Origin: Colwellia sp.
GTDB taxonomy: Bacteria; Pseudomonadota; Gammaproteobacteria; Enterobacterales; Alteromonadaceae
DNA length: 64,000 nt
NCBI GenBank assembly: GCA_013215385.1
Contig: JABSOY010000012.1
Location: forward strand, 62,001 to 126,000
Direction: 5' to 3'
In this document: piece after piece, positions 29,769-39,303 of the stretch
How positions within the stretch are numbered: position 1 is the stretch's first letter
Layout of the letters: every line of letters begins with the position of its first letter
Translations under genes and position numbers: made by a program
Notes under the pieces: model-generated
Seen by the model: only the letters and a program-made list of their open reading frames with translations
Databases searched by the model: none
Told to the model about the DNA's origin: nothing

Positions 29769-29796
29769 AAAAAAACCTGCATCAGCAGGTTTTTTA
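29769..29796. terminator. Bidirectional intrinsic terminator between the 29022 gene and the E2 gene
   Basis: The hairpin AACCTGC/GCAGGTT is flanked by a run of A on the left and T on the right, so it can stop transcription from both sides of this convergent pair. Confidence 0.85.
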
Positions 29797-29816
29797 TTAA
29801 TAGTCATATTTAACAA

Positions 29817-31409
29817 CTAAGACATGTGCATCAACATGTTACTTGGGTTTTCAAGAAATGATTTCCACAAGTTACAAAAGCGAGCGATTGAACCGCCATC
29901 AATGATACGGTGATCACCAGACCAACTAACTTGCATAATGAAGCGCGCTTCAACTTCACCTTTGTCGTTAAAGCGAGGTAATTTTTGTAATTTACCTAAG
30001 GCAACAATAGCTGATTCAGGCTTATTGATAATAGGGGTTGCTATCGTACCGCCAATTGCGCCAATATTTGAAATGGTAATGGTACCACCTTTCAAGTCCG
30101 CAGCAGGAACACGACCAGAACGAGCAGCGTCGGTTAAACGCATAATATCTTTAGCAACTTCGACAATCGATTTATTCTGCACTTGTTTTACATTAGGGAC
30201 TAACAAACCGACTTTCGAATCAACAGCCATACCAATGTTATGGTCGTCAAAATAAGTGATTTCAGTACAATCATCATTAACTTGCGTATTGATGATTGGA
30301 AATTCCTTTAACGCTAAAGAAATCGATTTCATGAAAAACGGCATCATGGTTAACTTGATGTCTTGCTTCGCATAAGCTTCTTTCATGCCGCTACGTAGCG
30401 TTATGAGGTTGGTCATGTCGATTTCTTCACAGTAAGTAAAGTGAGGAATAGTTGACACAGACCTAACCATAGCTTTTGCCATAACCGCTTTAATACCGCG
30501 AATAGGCTCAACACGTTTACCACCACTTTGTGCCACTTCAGCGACAACTGTACTATTAACTTCTGCGCTAGCAACAGGCATATTTGTGTAAGAAACAACG
30601 TCTTCTTTATATATACGTCCTTTTTTACCGCTACCTGGAATTTCATGAATGTTTACATTCAATTCACGTGCTACACGACGTACCGCAGGGCTAGCAACAG
30701 CCTTGGCGTTAACCACTTTTTTAGCGCTACAGGCTGCGTTAGCTTGCTTTACCGTTGAACTAGCTACTGGTGTAACATTAGTATCGACAGTTTTTGTCGC
30801 TGTATTTTCAACAACAGCTGCAGGAGCTGCGCCAGTGGCCATTCGCTCTAGTTCGAATAAAGGCGCATGCACTTTAGCAATTTCACCTTTAGCGTAATAA
30901 AGTTTGGTTACTGTGCCGTTATGCATTGCTGGAATTTGAACCAGCGCTTTATCGGTCATTACGTCAGCAATCGGTTGATCTTCTACTACCGTATCGCCTT
31001 CTTTAACTAACCATTCTACTAATTCACATTCAACGATACCTTCACCAATATCGGGTAAAATAAAGTCTTCACGCTGTAGTGAAGCAACAGGTGAAACGAC
31101 TGCAGTTTCTTCTATTACTGGCTGAACAGCTTTCGCGGTATCATTGCTGGTAGCAAGAGCTGCTTGCTCTTGATCTGTCGTCATTGAAAAAAGCGGCTGA
31201 TGAACTTTGGCAATTTCACCCTGTGCATAATAAAGCTTATCGACAACGCCATTATGCATAGCGGGGATTTGTACCAGTGCTTTATCTGTCATCACATCAG
31301 CAATAGGCTGATCTTCAACAATAACGTCACCTTCTTTGACTAGCCATTCGACTAGCTCACATTCAACAATACCTTCACCAATATCAGGTAGAATAAAATC
31401 AATACTCAT
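29817..31409 (-). CDS. bkdB: Branched-chain 2-oxoacid dehydrogenase E2 (dihydrolipoyl acyltransferase)
   Basis: A 530-residue E2 core. Two lipoyl domains at about 1-78 and 113-190 each carry the lipoylation motif MTDKALVQIPA. A peripheral-subunit-binding domain lies at about 235-275 (SPAVRRVARELNVN) and a catalytic acyltransferase domain from about 300 ends with SWSGDHRIIDGG. The two lipoyl domains are nearly the same in protein but differ at many synonymous sites. It transfers branched acyl groups to CoA. It is eleven bases after the E1-beta gene; no E3 gene is present. Confidence 0.9.
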   Translation of the reverse strand: MSIDFILPDIGEGIVECELVEWLVKEGDVIVEDQPIADVMTDKALVQIPAMHNGVVDKLYYAQGEIAKVHQPLFSMTTDQEQAALATSNDTAKAVQPVIEETAVVSPVASLQREDFILPDIGEGIVECELVEWLVKEGDTVVEDQPIADVMTDKALVQIPAMHNGTVTKLYYAKGEIAKVHAPLFELERMATGAAPAAVVENTATKTVDTNVTPVASSTVKQANAACSAKKVVNAKAVASPAVRRVARELNVNIHEIPGSGKKGRIYKEDVVSYTNMPVASAEVNSTVVAEVAQSGGKRVEPIRGIKAVMAKAMVRSVSTIPHFTYCEEIDMTNLITLRSGMKEAYAKQDIKLTMMPFFMKSISLALKEFPIINTQVNDDCTEITYFDDHNIGMAVDSKVGLLVPNVKQVQNKSIVEVAKDIMRLTDAARSGRVPAADLKGGTITISNIGAIGGTIATPIINKPESAIVALGKLQKLPRFNDKGEVEARFIMQVSWSGDHRIIDGGSIARFCNLWKSFLENPSNMLMHMS

Positions 31410-31419
31410 GACAAAAACC

Positions 31420-32397
31420 TTAGTAATTTATGCTTTGTTTAATGGCTTCATACACTTTTAAGTGATCAGCAACATATTCTTTTTCAAGTGACAATGGGTA
31501 AGGAGTATCCATACCACACACTCGTGCAATGGGTGATTCAAGATGCAAGAAACATTCTTTTTGAATGGTTGCCGCAATTTCACTAGCAAAACCAGCTGTT
31601 AGTGGCGCTTCTTGGCTAACCAATAAGCGACCTGTTTTAGTCACTGAGTTGGCTACTGTTTCAATGTCCCAAGGCAATATAGTACGTAAATCAATAACTT
31701 CACAAGAAATACCATCCGCACTTGCCATTTCTGCTGCTTTTTCAATAATTTCCATTTGTGCGCCCCACGCTAATAACGTGATGTCGCTACCTTGGGTAAC
31801 TATTTCGGCTTTACCTAGCGGTAATTGATAATCTTCTGTTGGTACTTCACCCACTGAAGCACGATACAAGCGTTTCGGCTCAAAAAAGATGACCGGATTA
31901 TTATCGCGAATTGACGCAAGTAACAAACCTTTTGCTTGATAAGGATTACGCGGCACAACCACTTTTAAACCAGGTGTATGCGCAAAATATGCTTCAGGTG
32001 ATTGACTATGATACAAACCACCAGCGATACCGCCGCCGTATGGCGTACGAATGGTTAAGTTGCCTACATCAAACTCGTTACCACTACGATAGCGAAATTT
32101 AGCCGATTCATTAACGATTTGATCAAAAGCTGGGAAAATATAATCAGCAAACTGAATTTCAGCAATAGCTACACTGCCCTGCGCTGCTAGTCCATTGGCA
32201 AAACCAATGACGCCTTGTTCAACTAACGGCGTGTTAAAGCAGCGTGACTTCCCAAATTTTTCTTGTAAGCCATTGGTCGCACGAAAAACGCCACCAAAAT
32301 GACCAACATCTTCACCAAAACAAACAGCACGTTCATTTTCTGTCATTGCAATTTCAAGTGCGTTATTAATTGCATGTAATAAATTCATTTGTGCCAT
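31420..32397 (-). CDS. bkdA2: Branched-chain 2-oxoacid dehydrogenase E1 component, beta subunit
   Basis: A 325-residue transketolase-like subunit with N-terminal pyrimidine-binding domain ([20 protein letters not shown], core GEDVGHFGG), then IRTPYGGG and a C-terminal transketolase domain with DLRTILPWD. It pairs with the alpha subunit to decarboxylate branched-chain 2-oxoacids from Val, Leu and Ile. Its start overlaps the alpha stop by one base. A pyruvate dehydrogenase of the same two-subunit type is the main alternative. Confidence 0.9.
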   Translation of the reverse strand: MAQMNLLHAINNALEIAMTENERAVCFGEDVGHFGGVFRATNGLQEKFGKSRCFNTPLVEQGVIGFANGLAAQGSVAIAEIQFADYIFPAFDQIVNESAKFRYRSGNEFDVGNLTIRTPYGGGIAGGLYHSQSPEAYFAHTPGLKVVVPRNPYQAKGLLLASIRDNNPVIFFEPKRLYRASVGEVPTEDYQLPLGKAEIVTQGSDITLLAWGAQMEIIEKAAEMASADGISCEVIDLRTILPWDIETVANSVTKTGRLLVSQEAPLTAGFASEIAATIQKECFLHLESPIARVCGMDTPYPLSLEKEYVADHLKVYEAIKQSINY

Positions 32398-33581
32398 TAT
32401 TTAATTCTCCCCGCAGTGAATGGGTAGGCTTCTGGGTACTTTTTAATATGTAGTTTCAGCTCTTCAAATTGAGCTTTTAATAACGCTGGTGGTTCATCGT
32501 AAACATCAGTGATCAAATCTTCAACCGGTGGTTTGTCAATGACTTCGGCAACTTTAACCGCCGCTAATATCTCTTCACGTAATTTATCGAACAAGCTAGT
32601 TTCTTGTTCTTCATCCCACCAGTTATTAGCGAGCATCCAGTTTTTCATACGAAGGATTGGATCATGTGCCTGCCATTTAGCTTCTTCTTCGCGAGTACGA
32701 TAGCCTGAAGGGTCGTCTGAAGTTGAATGCGCGCCTAAGCGATAAGACATTGCTTCAATCAGTACTGGCTTATTTTCTGCTAATGCATAAGTACGCGCAT
32801 CTTGAGTCGCTTTTAATACTGCTAAAATATCGTTACCGTCGATACGGATGGTTTTAATACCATAACCAACGCCACGAGAAGCAATACCATTACCAGCATA
32901 CTGCTCATCTGACGGAGTTGAAATGGCATAACCATTATTACGACAGAAAAATATCACCGGACAATCGTGCACCGCGGCCATATTTAAACCTGCGTGAAAG
33001 TCGCCTTCTGATGCAGCACCTTCACCAAAATAACAAATAGTTACTGCGTCAAGTCCTTGTAACTTTTGTCCATATGCATAACCTGTAGCTTGAGGTATTT
33101 GCGTCGCTAATGGCGAAGAAATGGTCATATAATTTAATTCACGACTACCGTAGTGAATCGGCATTTGACGACCTTTACCTAAATCTTTTTCATTACTGAA
33201 CATTTGGTTCATAAAGTTTTCAAGAGAAAAACCACGGTACATTAATGCACCTTGCTCACGGTATTGAGCCATGATCATATCTTGTGGCTTCAAACCAGCA
33301 GCACCGCCAACACTTGCCGCTTCTTCGCCTAAGGCGGTCATATAGAAACTCAAACGACCTTGACGTTGTGATGCAACCATACGCTCATCGAGTACACGAT
33401 GAAATGCTAAGGTTTTATAAATCTTTGTTGCTAGCTCCTGATCTATTTCAGGTAACTCGGCGCCGTCATAAACGTTACCGTCTTGCTTTAATATTTTGAG
33501 GATGGGGATTTCAACTGAATGACCATCAATAAAAGCGGGTTGATGTACCACCGGACTTTCTTTATATACGTCAGTGTTCAT
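32397..33581 (-). CDS. bkdA1: Branched-chain 2-oxoacid dehydrogenase E1 component, alpha subunit
   Basis: A 394-residue thiamine-diphosphate enzyme from the ATG at 33581 ([10 protein letters not shown]). AAGAGAAGG lies just before it, rather close. An in-frame ATG at 33620 has no SD, so the choice is not certain. The TPP motif begins [13 protein letters not shown] and runs to RNNGYAIS; the phosphorylation-loop region reads [15 protein letters not shown]. It heads the E1-alpha, E1-beta, E2 operon of amino-acid breakdown. Confidence 0.9.
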   Translation of the reverse strand: MNTDVYKESPVVHQPAFIDGHSVEIPILKILKQDGNVYDGAELPEIDQELATKIYKTLAFHRVLDERMVASQRQGRLSFYMTALGEEAASVGGAAGLKPQDMIMAQYREQGALMYRGFSLENFMNQMFSNEKDLGKGRQMPIHYGSRELNYMTISSPLATQIPQATGYAYGQKLQGLDAVTICYFGEGAASEGDFHAGLNMAAVHDCPVIFFCRNNGYAISTPSDEQYAGNGIASRGVGYGIKTIRIDGNDILAVLKATQDARTYALAENKPVLIEAMSYRLGAHSTSDDPSGYRTREEEAKWQAHDPILRMKNWMLANNWWDEEQETSLFDKLREEILAAVKVAEVIDKPPVEDLITDVYDEPPALLKAQFEELKLHIKKYPEAYPFTAGRIK

Positions 33582-33706
33582 AGCCTTCTCTTTTTGTTTT
33601 GTCTTATGGAAAATGTTCATCGCACGGGTGCGTTATACCCATTATTATTTAGTTAAGTGTACTTAGTTGTAGTACTTACTGGGTTTTGTGCAATGAGCTG
33701 TTGTAA

Positions 33707-33760
33707 TTAGTCGCACGCACTTTACCTTTACGTAAACTGAAATACAAGTTGTGCGACTAA
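33707..33760. promoter_or_regulatory. Inverted repeats upstream of the bkd operon; possible LiuR-type operator
   Basis: Ten-base arms TTAGTCGCAC (33707-33716) and GTGCGACTAA (33751-33760) are exact inverted copies 34 bases apart. Between them, 33720-33737 reads CTTTACCTTTACGTAAAC, an imperfect palindrome. From memory this resembles the site of LiuR, the MerR-type regulator of branched-chain amino-acid breakdown. It lies about 125-175 bases before the bkdA1 start. The assignment is inference. Confidence 0.4.
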
Positions 33761-33826
33761 CAAAAAACATAGGTCTTTGATATTCATATCAATTCGCCCA
33801 TAAAAGTTTACATACCAACGAACACT

Positions 33827-34930
33827 TTATATTTTCGTTGGAATTACCGTTAATAATGCACGCTGGCCTATAGCAACATTAGCATTAGGGAAAATAATAG
33901 CTTCCCCTTCTTTTTGCGTTTTAATTTCTAAATCGCCATCAATGGCAAGTACCGTTCCCTTAGGGAAGTCTGTAAAGTTTTCAACGTCATCAGCGAAGCT
34001 CAATGTAAACGATTCACCTTGGCGATTTATGGTTTGATAAATTTCATAAATACTAAAGTCATTTTCGTCATAAGCTGTCAGCTGCAGGTCTTGCCCTGAA
34101 ATTAACCGTGTTAACGTTTCTTTAACCTGGACGAATTTAGCCATATTATTTTCACCGAAAGGCTTTACTTTGCCTAATTCAACGGTAAAAGCGTCGGCAT
34201 TAAATTCGTTTGATGAAAAATAACTAAAGGTAGTGGTCGGCGAATGTGAAAGTAAAATAGTACTTACGCCACAGGCATACATAAACTGTAGCTGTGATTT
34301 TTTCCAAGCTTTGCCGTGTCTAAAAGGGTAAACAGCAAATTTGTCGTTTTTCGAGCCACGAATAGCGGTATGTAGGTCGTAATGACAACGTTCACGTTCT
34401 GTTGCAATACCATTTTCTGTTGCAATTGATTGACCTTTATTGAAAAAGTCTCGCACGGTATTTTCCAATAATAAAGCACGATGACGTTCTTTATTGATTA
34501 GACCTTTCCCCTTACCTTGATCCGCAGAGTGACCACCAGAGAATAAACGATTCATATTTTCTTCGATAAAACGTTCGGAAATATTAATAGCCGCAGGATT
34601 ACCAAAAATGAATAAAACACGCTCAACGCAGATGAGTTCGCCTAAAATAAGCTTTTGAATAAGTTCGGCACAAATTTCAATGGGGGCAGTTTCATTGCCG
34701 TGCACCGCGCTAGAAAGTACGATATCTTTAGTTGTACTATGAGAAGCTAGCGGTTCGAAAGTTATTAACCCGGTATCAAGTACGGTTACTTTTGTTTGGC
34801 TGTTACTTAGCTGATGAAGAACGTTAAACGAAAAGCTTGCTGCCAACGACCATTCGTTCGCACGTGTAAGGGCAAGAAAGTCCCCTGTTGTTTGTAACTG
34901 TTTTTGTAACTCTGCTTGTAATTGACTCAA
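33827..34930 (-). CDS. astE: Succinylglutamate desuccinylase
   Basis: A 367-residue zinc enzyme of the aspartoacylase/AstE family and the last step of the AST arginine-catabolic pathway, giving glutamate and succinate. Metal ligands are expected in SSAVHGNETAP (His and Glu) and the later CHYDLHTAIRGS (His). The C-terminal part has FTVELGKVKPFGENN, with the catalytic Glu. The other ast genes are not in the window. It stands alone between the bkd operon and pgm. Confidence 0.94.
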   Translation of the reverse strand: MSQLQAELQKQLQTTGDFLALTRANEWSLAASFSFNVLHQLSNSQTKVTVLDTGLITFEPLASHSTTKDIVLSSAVHGNETAPIEICAELIQKLILGELICVERVLFIFGNPAAINISERFIEENMNRLFSGGHSADQGKGKGLINKERHRALLLENTVRDFFNKGQSIATENGIATERERCHYDLHTAIRGSKNDKFAVYPFRHGKAWKKSQLQFMYACGVSTILLSHSPTTTFSYFSSNEFNADAFTVELGKVKPFGENNMAKFVQVKETLTRLISGQDLQLTAYDENDFSIYEIYQTINRQGESFTLSFADDVENFTDFPKGTVLAIDGDLEIKTQKEGEAIIFPNANVAIGQRALLTVIPTKI

Positions 34931-35340
34931 ACCACTTCCAATAGATCGTTATAATTACCGCATATTGTACAAAGAAATGGATATAAATGCGCGATTTGCC
35001 AACAATTAAAGTCAAATCTACTGGTAACTCTATCGATATTTGTTAGCTAGAGTGAAAAATTAAGCTGCCTTGATCACCTTTTTATCTGACCTTTTGGCTG
35101 GAACTAAAGCATCTCAAAGCTACCAAGTAAAACTTCATCGGCAATTGTCTCCTCATAGACGATCATTAACCTTTTTAAAATTGTCTAAATTAACTTGGAA
35201 AACGATGGGTTTATGAAATATTGAGCGTGGATATAGTTGAAATCTATTTATGGTTTAATTATATTTTTCAAGAGAGGTATTTAATCGTTACATAAAAACG
35301 ACCAAACACTCTCTATTGATTAAGGCTATTGCCAGGAGGG
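34931..35340. other. Intergenic region, no supported gene
   Basis: About 410 bases between the astE start and the pgm stop. The only open stretch of note is a 19-codon plus-strand frame at 34987-35046 (MRDLPTIK...), too short and with no clear SD to call. There is no strong hairpin. The astE promoter should lie next to 34931. Confidence 0.45.
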
Positions 35341-36996
35341 TTATAAACCGGCTTTAGCAAAAGCGGCGCTAACTAATACTTGGGCTTCCGCAATAATACG
35401 CTGTAAATGCGCTTGGTCGATAAAACTCTCAGCATAAATTTTATAGATATCTTCAGTACCAGACGGACGTGCGGCAAACCAACCATTTTCAGTGGTCACT
35501 TTAACACCGCCAATCGCGGCTCCGTTACCCGGAGCGTGTGACAAGACCTGGTTAATTTTTTCACCTGCGAGTGTATCAGTGGTTATATCGCTCGAGCATA
35601 AAGATGTTAACACTTGTTTTTGTTCGAAACTGGCAACAGCTTCAACTCGCCCGTAACAAGGCTCACCCAGTTTATCCGCAAGCTCTAAGTACAATTGATA
35701 AGGGTCTTTACCGGTAACCGCAAGAATTTCCGCCGCAAGTAATGCCATAATAAATCCGTCTTTATCTGTCGTCCAGCAACTACCATCTCGTGCGAGAAAT
35801 GCAGCACCTGCACTTTCTTCGCCGCCAAAGGCATAAGAAGAGTCGCTTAAACCATCAACAAACCATTTAAAACCAACGGGGACTTCTGATAACGGTCGGT
35901 CTATATATTGAGCGACACGGTCAATGAGAGAACTTGATACTAATGTTTTACCTATTTTACTGCTTTTTGGCCAGTCACGATGAGTCATTAAATAGTAGAT
36001 TGATACCGCCAAATAATGATTCGGATTCATCAAGCCGCCAGATTTAGTGACAATACCATGACGATCAAAGTCAGGGTCATTGCCAACAGCAATATCGAAT
36101 TTATCTTTTAAGGCGATCAAACCCGCCATCGCGTAAGGTGATGAACAATCCATACGGATCTTACCGTCTTTATCTAACGACATAAAAGCAAAACTGGCAT
36201 CAACGACAGGATTTACTATTTCAAGATTTAAACCGTATTTTTTTGCAATAATTGGCCAATAATGAATACCCGAACCACCTAATGGATCAACACCAATTTT
36301 CACGCCAGCTTTGGCGATAGCTTCCATATCAACAACCTGCTCAAGCTGATCAACATAGAAAGTAATAAAGTCTTGTTTTGATAATAATGGTGATAAACAC
36401 GCCTGGCTGTAACTTAATCTTTTAACATCAATTAACTTTGCCGCAATTAAATCATTAGCACGCTGTTCTATTTTCTGGGTAACACTCCCTTCAGCAGGAC
36501 CGCCATGAGGAGGATTATATTTAATACCACCATCAGTAGGAGGGTTATGAGAAGGTGTAATAATAAGCCCATCAGCTTGGTCACTGATGTTTTCAGGCCG
36601 TTTATTATGAGCAATTATTAAACGAGAAATAACGGGGGTCGGTGTAAAACCTTCGTCGTCTTGTATAACTACAGGCACATCATTTGCAATTAATACCGAC
36701 AATGCGTTAGAAAATGCAGGCTCTGACAGTGCATGAGTATCTTTTCCTAAAAACAACGGGCCTTTTAACCCTTGCTCTTTACGGTGTTCAGCAACTGCTT
36801 GGCAAATAGCAAGGATATGTTGTTCATTAAAACTTATTTTACTGGCATTACCGCGGTGGCCTGAAGTGCCAAAAGTTACTCGTTGCTCGATAACGTTTAC
36901 ATCAGGTGTTAATAAGAAGTAATCGCTCACTAATTTACCAATATTAATACGGTCTTGTGGACGAACGGGTTTTCCTGCATGTTCATGAATAGTCAT
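35341..36996 (-). CDS. pgm: Phosphoglucomutase, alpha-D-glucose phosphate-specific
   Basis: A 551-residue phosphohexomutase that interconverts glucose 1-phosphate and 6-phosphate. It has FGTSGHRGN near residue 43, the active-site serine loop ITPSHNPPTDGG (about 145-156), the metal loop GNDPDFDRHG (about 305-314), the sugar-binding GGEESAGA (about 393) and the phosphate-binding RPSGTEDIYKIY near the end. It follows seqA by about 54 bases on the same strand, the E. coli arrangement. Confidence 0.97.
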   Translation of the reverse strand: MTIHEHAGKPVRPQDRINIGKLVSDYFLLTPDVNVIEQRVTFGTSGHRGNASKISFNEQHILAICQAVAEHRKEQGLKGPLFLGKDTHALSEPAFSNALSVLIANDVPVVIQDDEGFTPTPVISRLIIAHNKRPENISDQADGLIITPSHNPPTDGGIKYNPPHGGPAEGSVTQKIEQRANDLIAAKLIDVKRLSYSQACLSPLLSKQDFITFYVDQLEQVVDMEAIAKAGVKIGVDPLGGSGIHYWPIIAKKYGLNLEIVNPVVDASFAFMSLDKDGKIRMDCSSPYAMAGLIALKDKFDIAVGNDPDFDRHGIVTKSGGLMNPNHYLAVSIYYLMTHRDWPKSSKIGKTLVSSSLIDRVAQYIDRPLSEVPVGFKWFVDGLSDSSYAFGGEESAGAAFLARDGSCWTTDKDGFIMALLAAEILAVTGKDPYQLYLELADKLGEPCYGRVEAVASFEQKQVLTSLCSSDITTDTLAGEKINQVLSHAPGNGAAIGGVKVTTENGWFAARPSGTEDIYKIYAESFIDQAHLQRIIAEAQVLVSAAFAKAGL

Positions 36997-37050
36997 GATA
37001 TATCCTTAATATTCTTATTAAACCTATAACAACGATTTTGTTGAGATTAC

Positions 37051-37665
37051 TTACAAAAGATCACGAATTTGTTCAGCATCTATATCGCTGTATCCTAATG
37101 CTAATGAAGCTTTAGTAAGCATCATTTTTTTACGAGTGGTATTTGAATTAGTCATTACCCAAAACGGACTATCAGGAATTTGTAATGGCTTAGTACTACT
37201 ACCACTTGCTGAAAGTTCATCTTTGCTTGTTGCAAAATACAAACGATCGCGACCTCTGATCTCAGAGACAACTGAAAAACCTTCAGTATGGACACGGTAT
37301 AAAGCAGCTAAGATCAGTAAGAATCGGCCGACAGCGCCACGTTGCATCGCAAGTTCTTCTTTATTAATATAATTAAGCACATCTTCAATGATAGGAGTTA
37401 CGCTAGTTGGTTCCTTAAGTTCTGCAATGGGCGCCAAAATTTCATCGGTTGCCTGAGCAACAACGATAGCAACCTTGGTGTCATCAGCGTCAGGAGTCGA
37501 CGTTTCAACGATTATATCGCTATTATCAATAGAGCTTTCAAGCGCAATATCTGCCGCGGGAAAACCTGTTAATCTGCGTAAAATTGAAGAAGCACTTTCA
37601 CCAATAAATTGGGTGTTTGAGGCGATGTACTGATAAAGTTCTTCATCTATTTCAATGTTTTTCAT
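37051..37665 (-). CDS. seqA: Negative modulator of replication initiation SeqA
   Basis: A 204-residue protein that binds hemimethylated GATC sites and sequesters oriC. The N-terminal oligomerisation domain (about 1-35, [16 protein letters not shown]) is conserved. An acidic, variable linker follows (about 45-100), then the DNA-binding domain (about 100-204) with [11 protein letters not shown] and the hydrophobic FWVMTNSNT. It implies a Dam methylation system in the host. seqA heads seqA-pgm. Confidence 0.95.
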   Translation of the reverse strand: MKNIEIDEELYQYIASNTQFIGESASSILRRLTGFPAADIALESSIDNSDIIVETSTPDADDTKVAIVVAQATDEILAPIAELKEPTSVTPIIEDVLNYINKEELAMQRGAVGRFLLILAALYRVHTEGFSVVSEIRGRDRLYFATSKDELSASGSSTKPLQIPDSPFWVMTNSNTTRKKMMLTKASLALGYSDIDAEQIRDLL

Positions 37666-37839
37666 TAATTACCCTAGAATTTTTTGAATCGCGCGGAATT
37701 ATACTTATGTTAAAGAAAACTTTCTACAGTGATATTGATAGTGGACAAATATAAGTACAAAATAATTGCAAGATATTTGAAAACCGAAGACAATAAAAAC
37801 ACTGCTAACCTTTTACCTATTCCCCCTATTGAGCGCTCG

Positions 37840-38607
37840 ATGACAAAAATACTACATTACAAACAGCAAGGCACTGGCAAAGACGTTATTTTAATTCATG
37901 GTCTCTTCGGCAGTTTAGAAAATTTAAACATGATAGCAAAAGGCCTTAAAGACAGTTACCGCGTCACAAATATAGATGTGCGAAATCATGGTTCGTCATT
38001 CCATGAACACTCCATGGCCTATGATGAACTCGCCCAAGATGTCGTTAATTTAATGACAAAGCTTGATATAGAACAAGCCAGTATATTAGGACATTCTATG
38101 GGCGGGAAAATAGCGATGCAAATAGCCCTTGAACATAGCAAAAAAGTTGATAAATTGATCGTAGCTGATATTGCCCCGGTTACTTACCCTCCGCACCATA
38201 ACCATATTATTAAAGGTTTACAAGATATAGATTTAACACTCGTTAACAGTAGGAAAGACGCCGATAATCAATTAGCAAAATTTGTCGACAACCAAGGTGT
38301 CAGGCAGTTTTTATTGCGGAATTTAATTGCCACAGATGGTAAATTTAGTTTCAAATGTAACCTTAATAATATTGAAAAATCTTACTCGCAAATCACGAAG
38401 GCATATCAAGGTGAACAACAATTTGAAGGGAAAACCTTATTTATCAAAGGTGGGGAATCTACTTACATTACCGCTGAACATCGCGATATTATTAACCGTT
38501 TATTTCCCTATAGTAGAGCAAAAATAATTCAAGGTGCTGGTCACTGGTTGCATGCAGAAAAGACGGTTGCCTTTAATAAGATTGTTAATGACTTTCTAGA
38601 CTCTTGA
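37840..38607 (+). CDS. ybfF: Alpha/beta-fold hydrolase YbfF
   Basis: A 255-residue hydrolase starting MTKILHYKQQG at 37840. A frame open to 37729 adds 37 residues not seen in the 254-residue E. coli protein. The oxyanion region is ILIHGLFGS, the nucleophile elbow is LGHSMGGK (Ser near residue 90), VADIAP follows, and the catalytic His is in GAGHWLH near the end. The family hydrolyses short acyl esters, including acyl-CoAs; the natural substrate is not settled. It is divergent from seqA. Confidence 0.92.
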   Translation: MTKILHYKQQGTGKDVILIHGLFGSLENLNMIAKGLKDSYRVTNIDVRNHGSSFHEHSMAYDELAQDVVNLMTKLDIEQASILGHSMGGKIAMQIALEHSKKVDKLIVADIAPVTYPPHHNHIIKGLQDIDLTLVNSRKDADNQLAKFVDNQGVRQFLLRNLIATDGKFSFKCNLNNIEKSYSQITKAYQGEQQFEGKTLFIKGGESTYITAEHRDIINRLFPYSRAKIIQGAGHWLHAEKTVAFNKIVNDFLDS

Positions 38608-38669
38608 CCTTGTTGCAATATAAAACTTGGTCCACTGCAAACAATTTATCTATTAATTTTGTTAAAACG

Positions 38670-38703
38670 CATAAAAGATATTGCATATGCAATATCTTTT
38701 ATG
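38670..38703. repeat. Perfect 34-bp palindrome
   Basis: The sequence reads the same on both strands from 38670 to 38703 and is centred on GCAT|ATGC. As RNA it would form a stem with an A-rich left side and T-rich right side, so it may be a bidirectional terminator 60 bases after ybfF. As DNA it could be an operator, since the promoter-like TATAGT of the next gene is about 35 bases further on. Confidence 0.9.
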
Positions 38704-38736
38704 GTAAAAACTATGTGTTTAAAAGTGGGGTTATGC

Positions 38737-38742
38737 TATAGT
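38737..38742 (+). promoter_or_regulatory. Likely extended -10 box for the DUF2788-ybfE-fldA genes
   Basis: TGCTATAGT is an extended -10 element ending 25 bases before the ATG at 38768. The -35 match is poor, as is usual for extended -10 promoters. I see no LexA box, although E. coli ybfE is reported to be LexA-regulated. Confidence 0.45.
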
Positions 38743-38767
38743 GCGCCTGAAATTTTTAGGGTGAATT

Positions 38768-38989
38768 ATGCTAGCTGAAAACTTAGAACTTATTGAAACC
38801 ATTGGTCTGAACTTATTTTTTGCTTTTATCTTTATTTTCATTGGCTTATCAATCCATGATGTAATGACAAAAAATGATGTTCCCAAAATGGGTCGTATGG
38901 TGGTTTATTTAGTTTTATTTTTAGGTTGTGCCGGTTTTGTTGCCAAAGGCATTATTCAACTTGTTTGGGAAAGCCAAGGGGTTGGTTAA
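38768..38989 (+). CDS. DUF2788 family small membrane protein
   Basis: A 73-residue protein with two membrane helices (about 12-31 and 45-66) joined by a short polar loop DVMTKNDVPKMGR. AGGGTG lies seven bases before the ATG. It looks like the DUF2788 family of small gammaproteobacterial membrane proteins, whose function is unknown. It is nine bases upstream of ybfE, so it is cotranscribed with ybfE and probably fldA. Confidence 0.82.
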   Translation: MLAENLELIETIGLNLFFAFIFIFIGLSIHDVMTKNDVPKMGRMVVYLVLFLGCAGFVAKGIIQLVWESQGVG

Positions 38990-38998
38990 TAAATAATA

Positions 38999-39277
38999 AT
39001 GGCAAAAGAAGCGAGTGATTTAACCACTATTGATTTGTTTAGTGATGAGAAGCGCCCTGGGCGACCAAAAACAAATCCACATTCGCGTAGCGTGCAAGTT
39101 AAAATTAACAAGCGCAACCAAGTGAAACGTGATAAAAACAATGGCTTAAAACGAGTTGAATTTAAAATACATTCCGATTTGTTTGAGCAGCTCGACAACT
39201 TGGCAAAAAAACAAGGGCTAAGTCGTAGCGAACTTATTGAGTCGATATTGAAAGAATCAATGCGACAAAAAAATTAA
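38999..39277 (+). CDS. ybfE: YbfE-like ribbon-helix-helix protein
   Basis: A 92-residue protein with a basic N-terminal half including KRPGRPKTNPHSR and a C-terminal ribbon-helix-helix-like segment (VEFKIHSDLFEQLDNLAKKQG; core LFEQLDNLAKK). It matches E. coli YbfE in size and in lying just before fldA. DNA binding is likely, but targets are unknown. It sits between the DUF2788 gene and fldA. Confidence 0.88.
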   Translation: MAKEASDLTTIDLFSDEKRPGRPKTNPHSRSVQVKINKRNQVKRDKNNGLKRVEFKIHSDLFEQLDNLAKKQGLSRSELIESILKESMRQKN

Positions 39278-39303
39278 ATATTAGTAAATAAGGGTTTTAT
39301 TCC

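Noticed and set aside
34987-35046. 19-codon plus-strand ORF (MRDLPTIK...) between astE and pgm
   Set aside because: There is no clear SD, no recognisable product and the length is expected by chance in AT-rich DNA.
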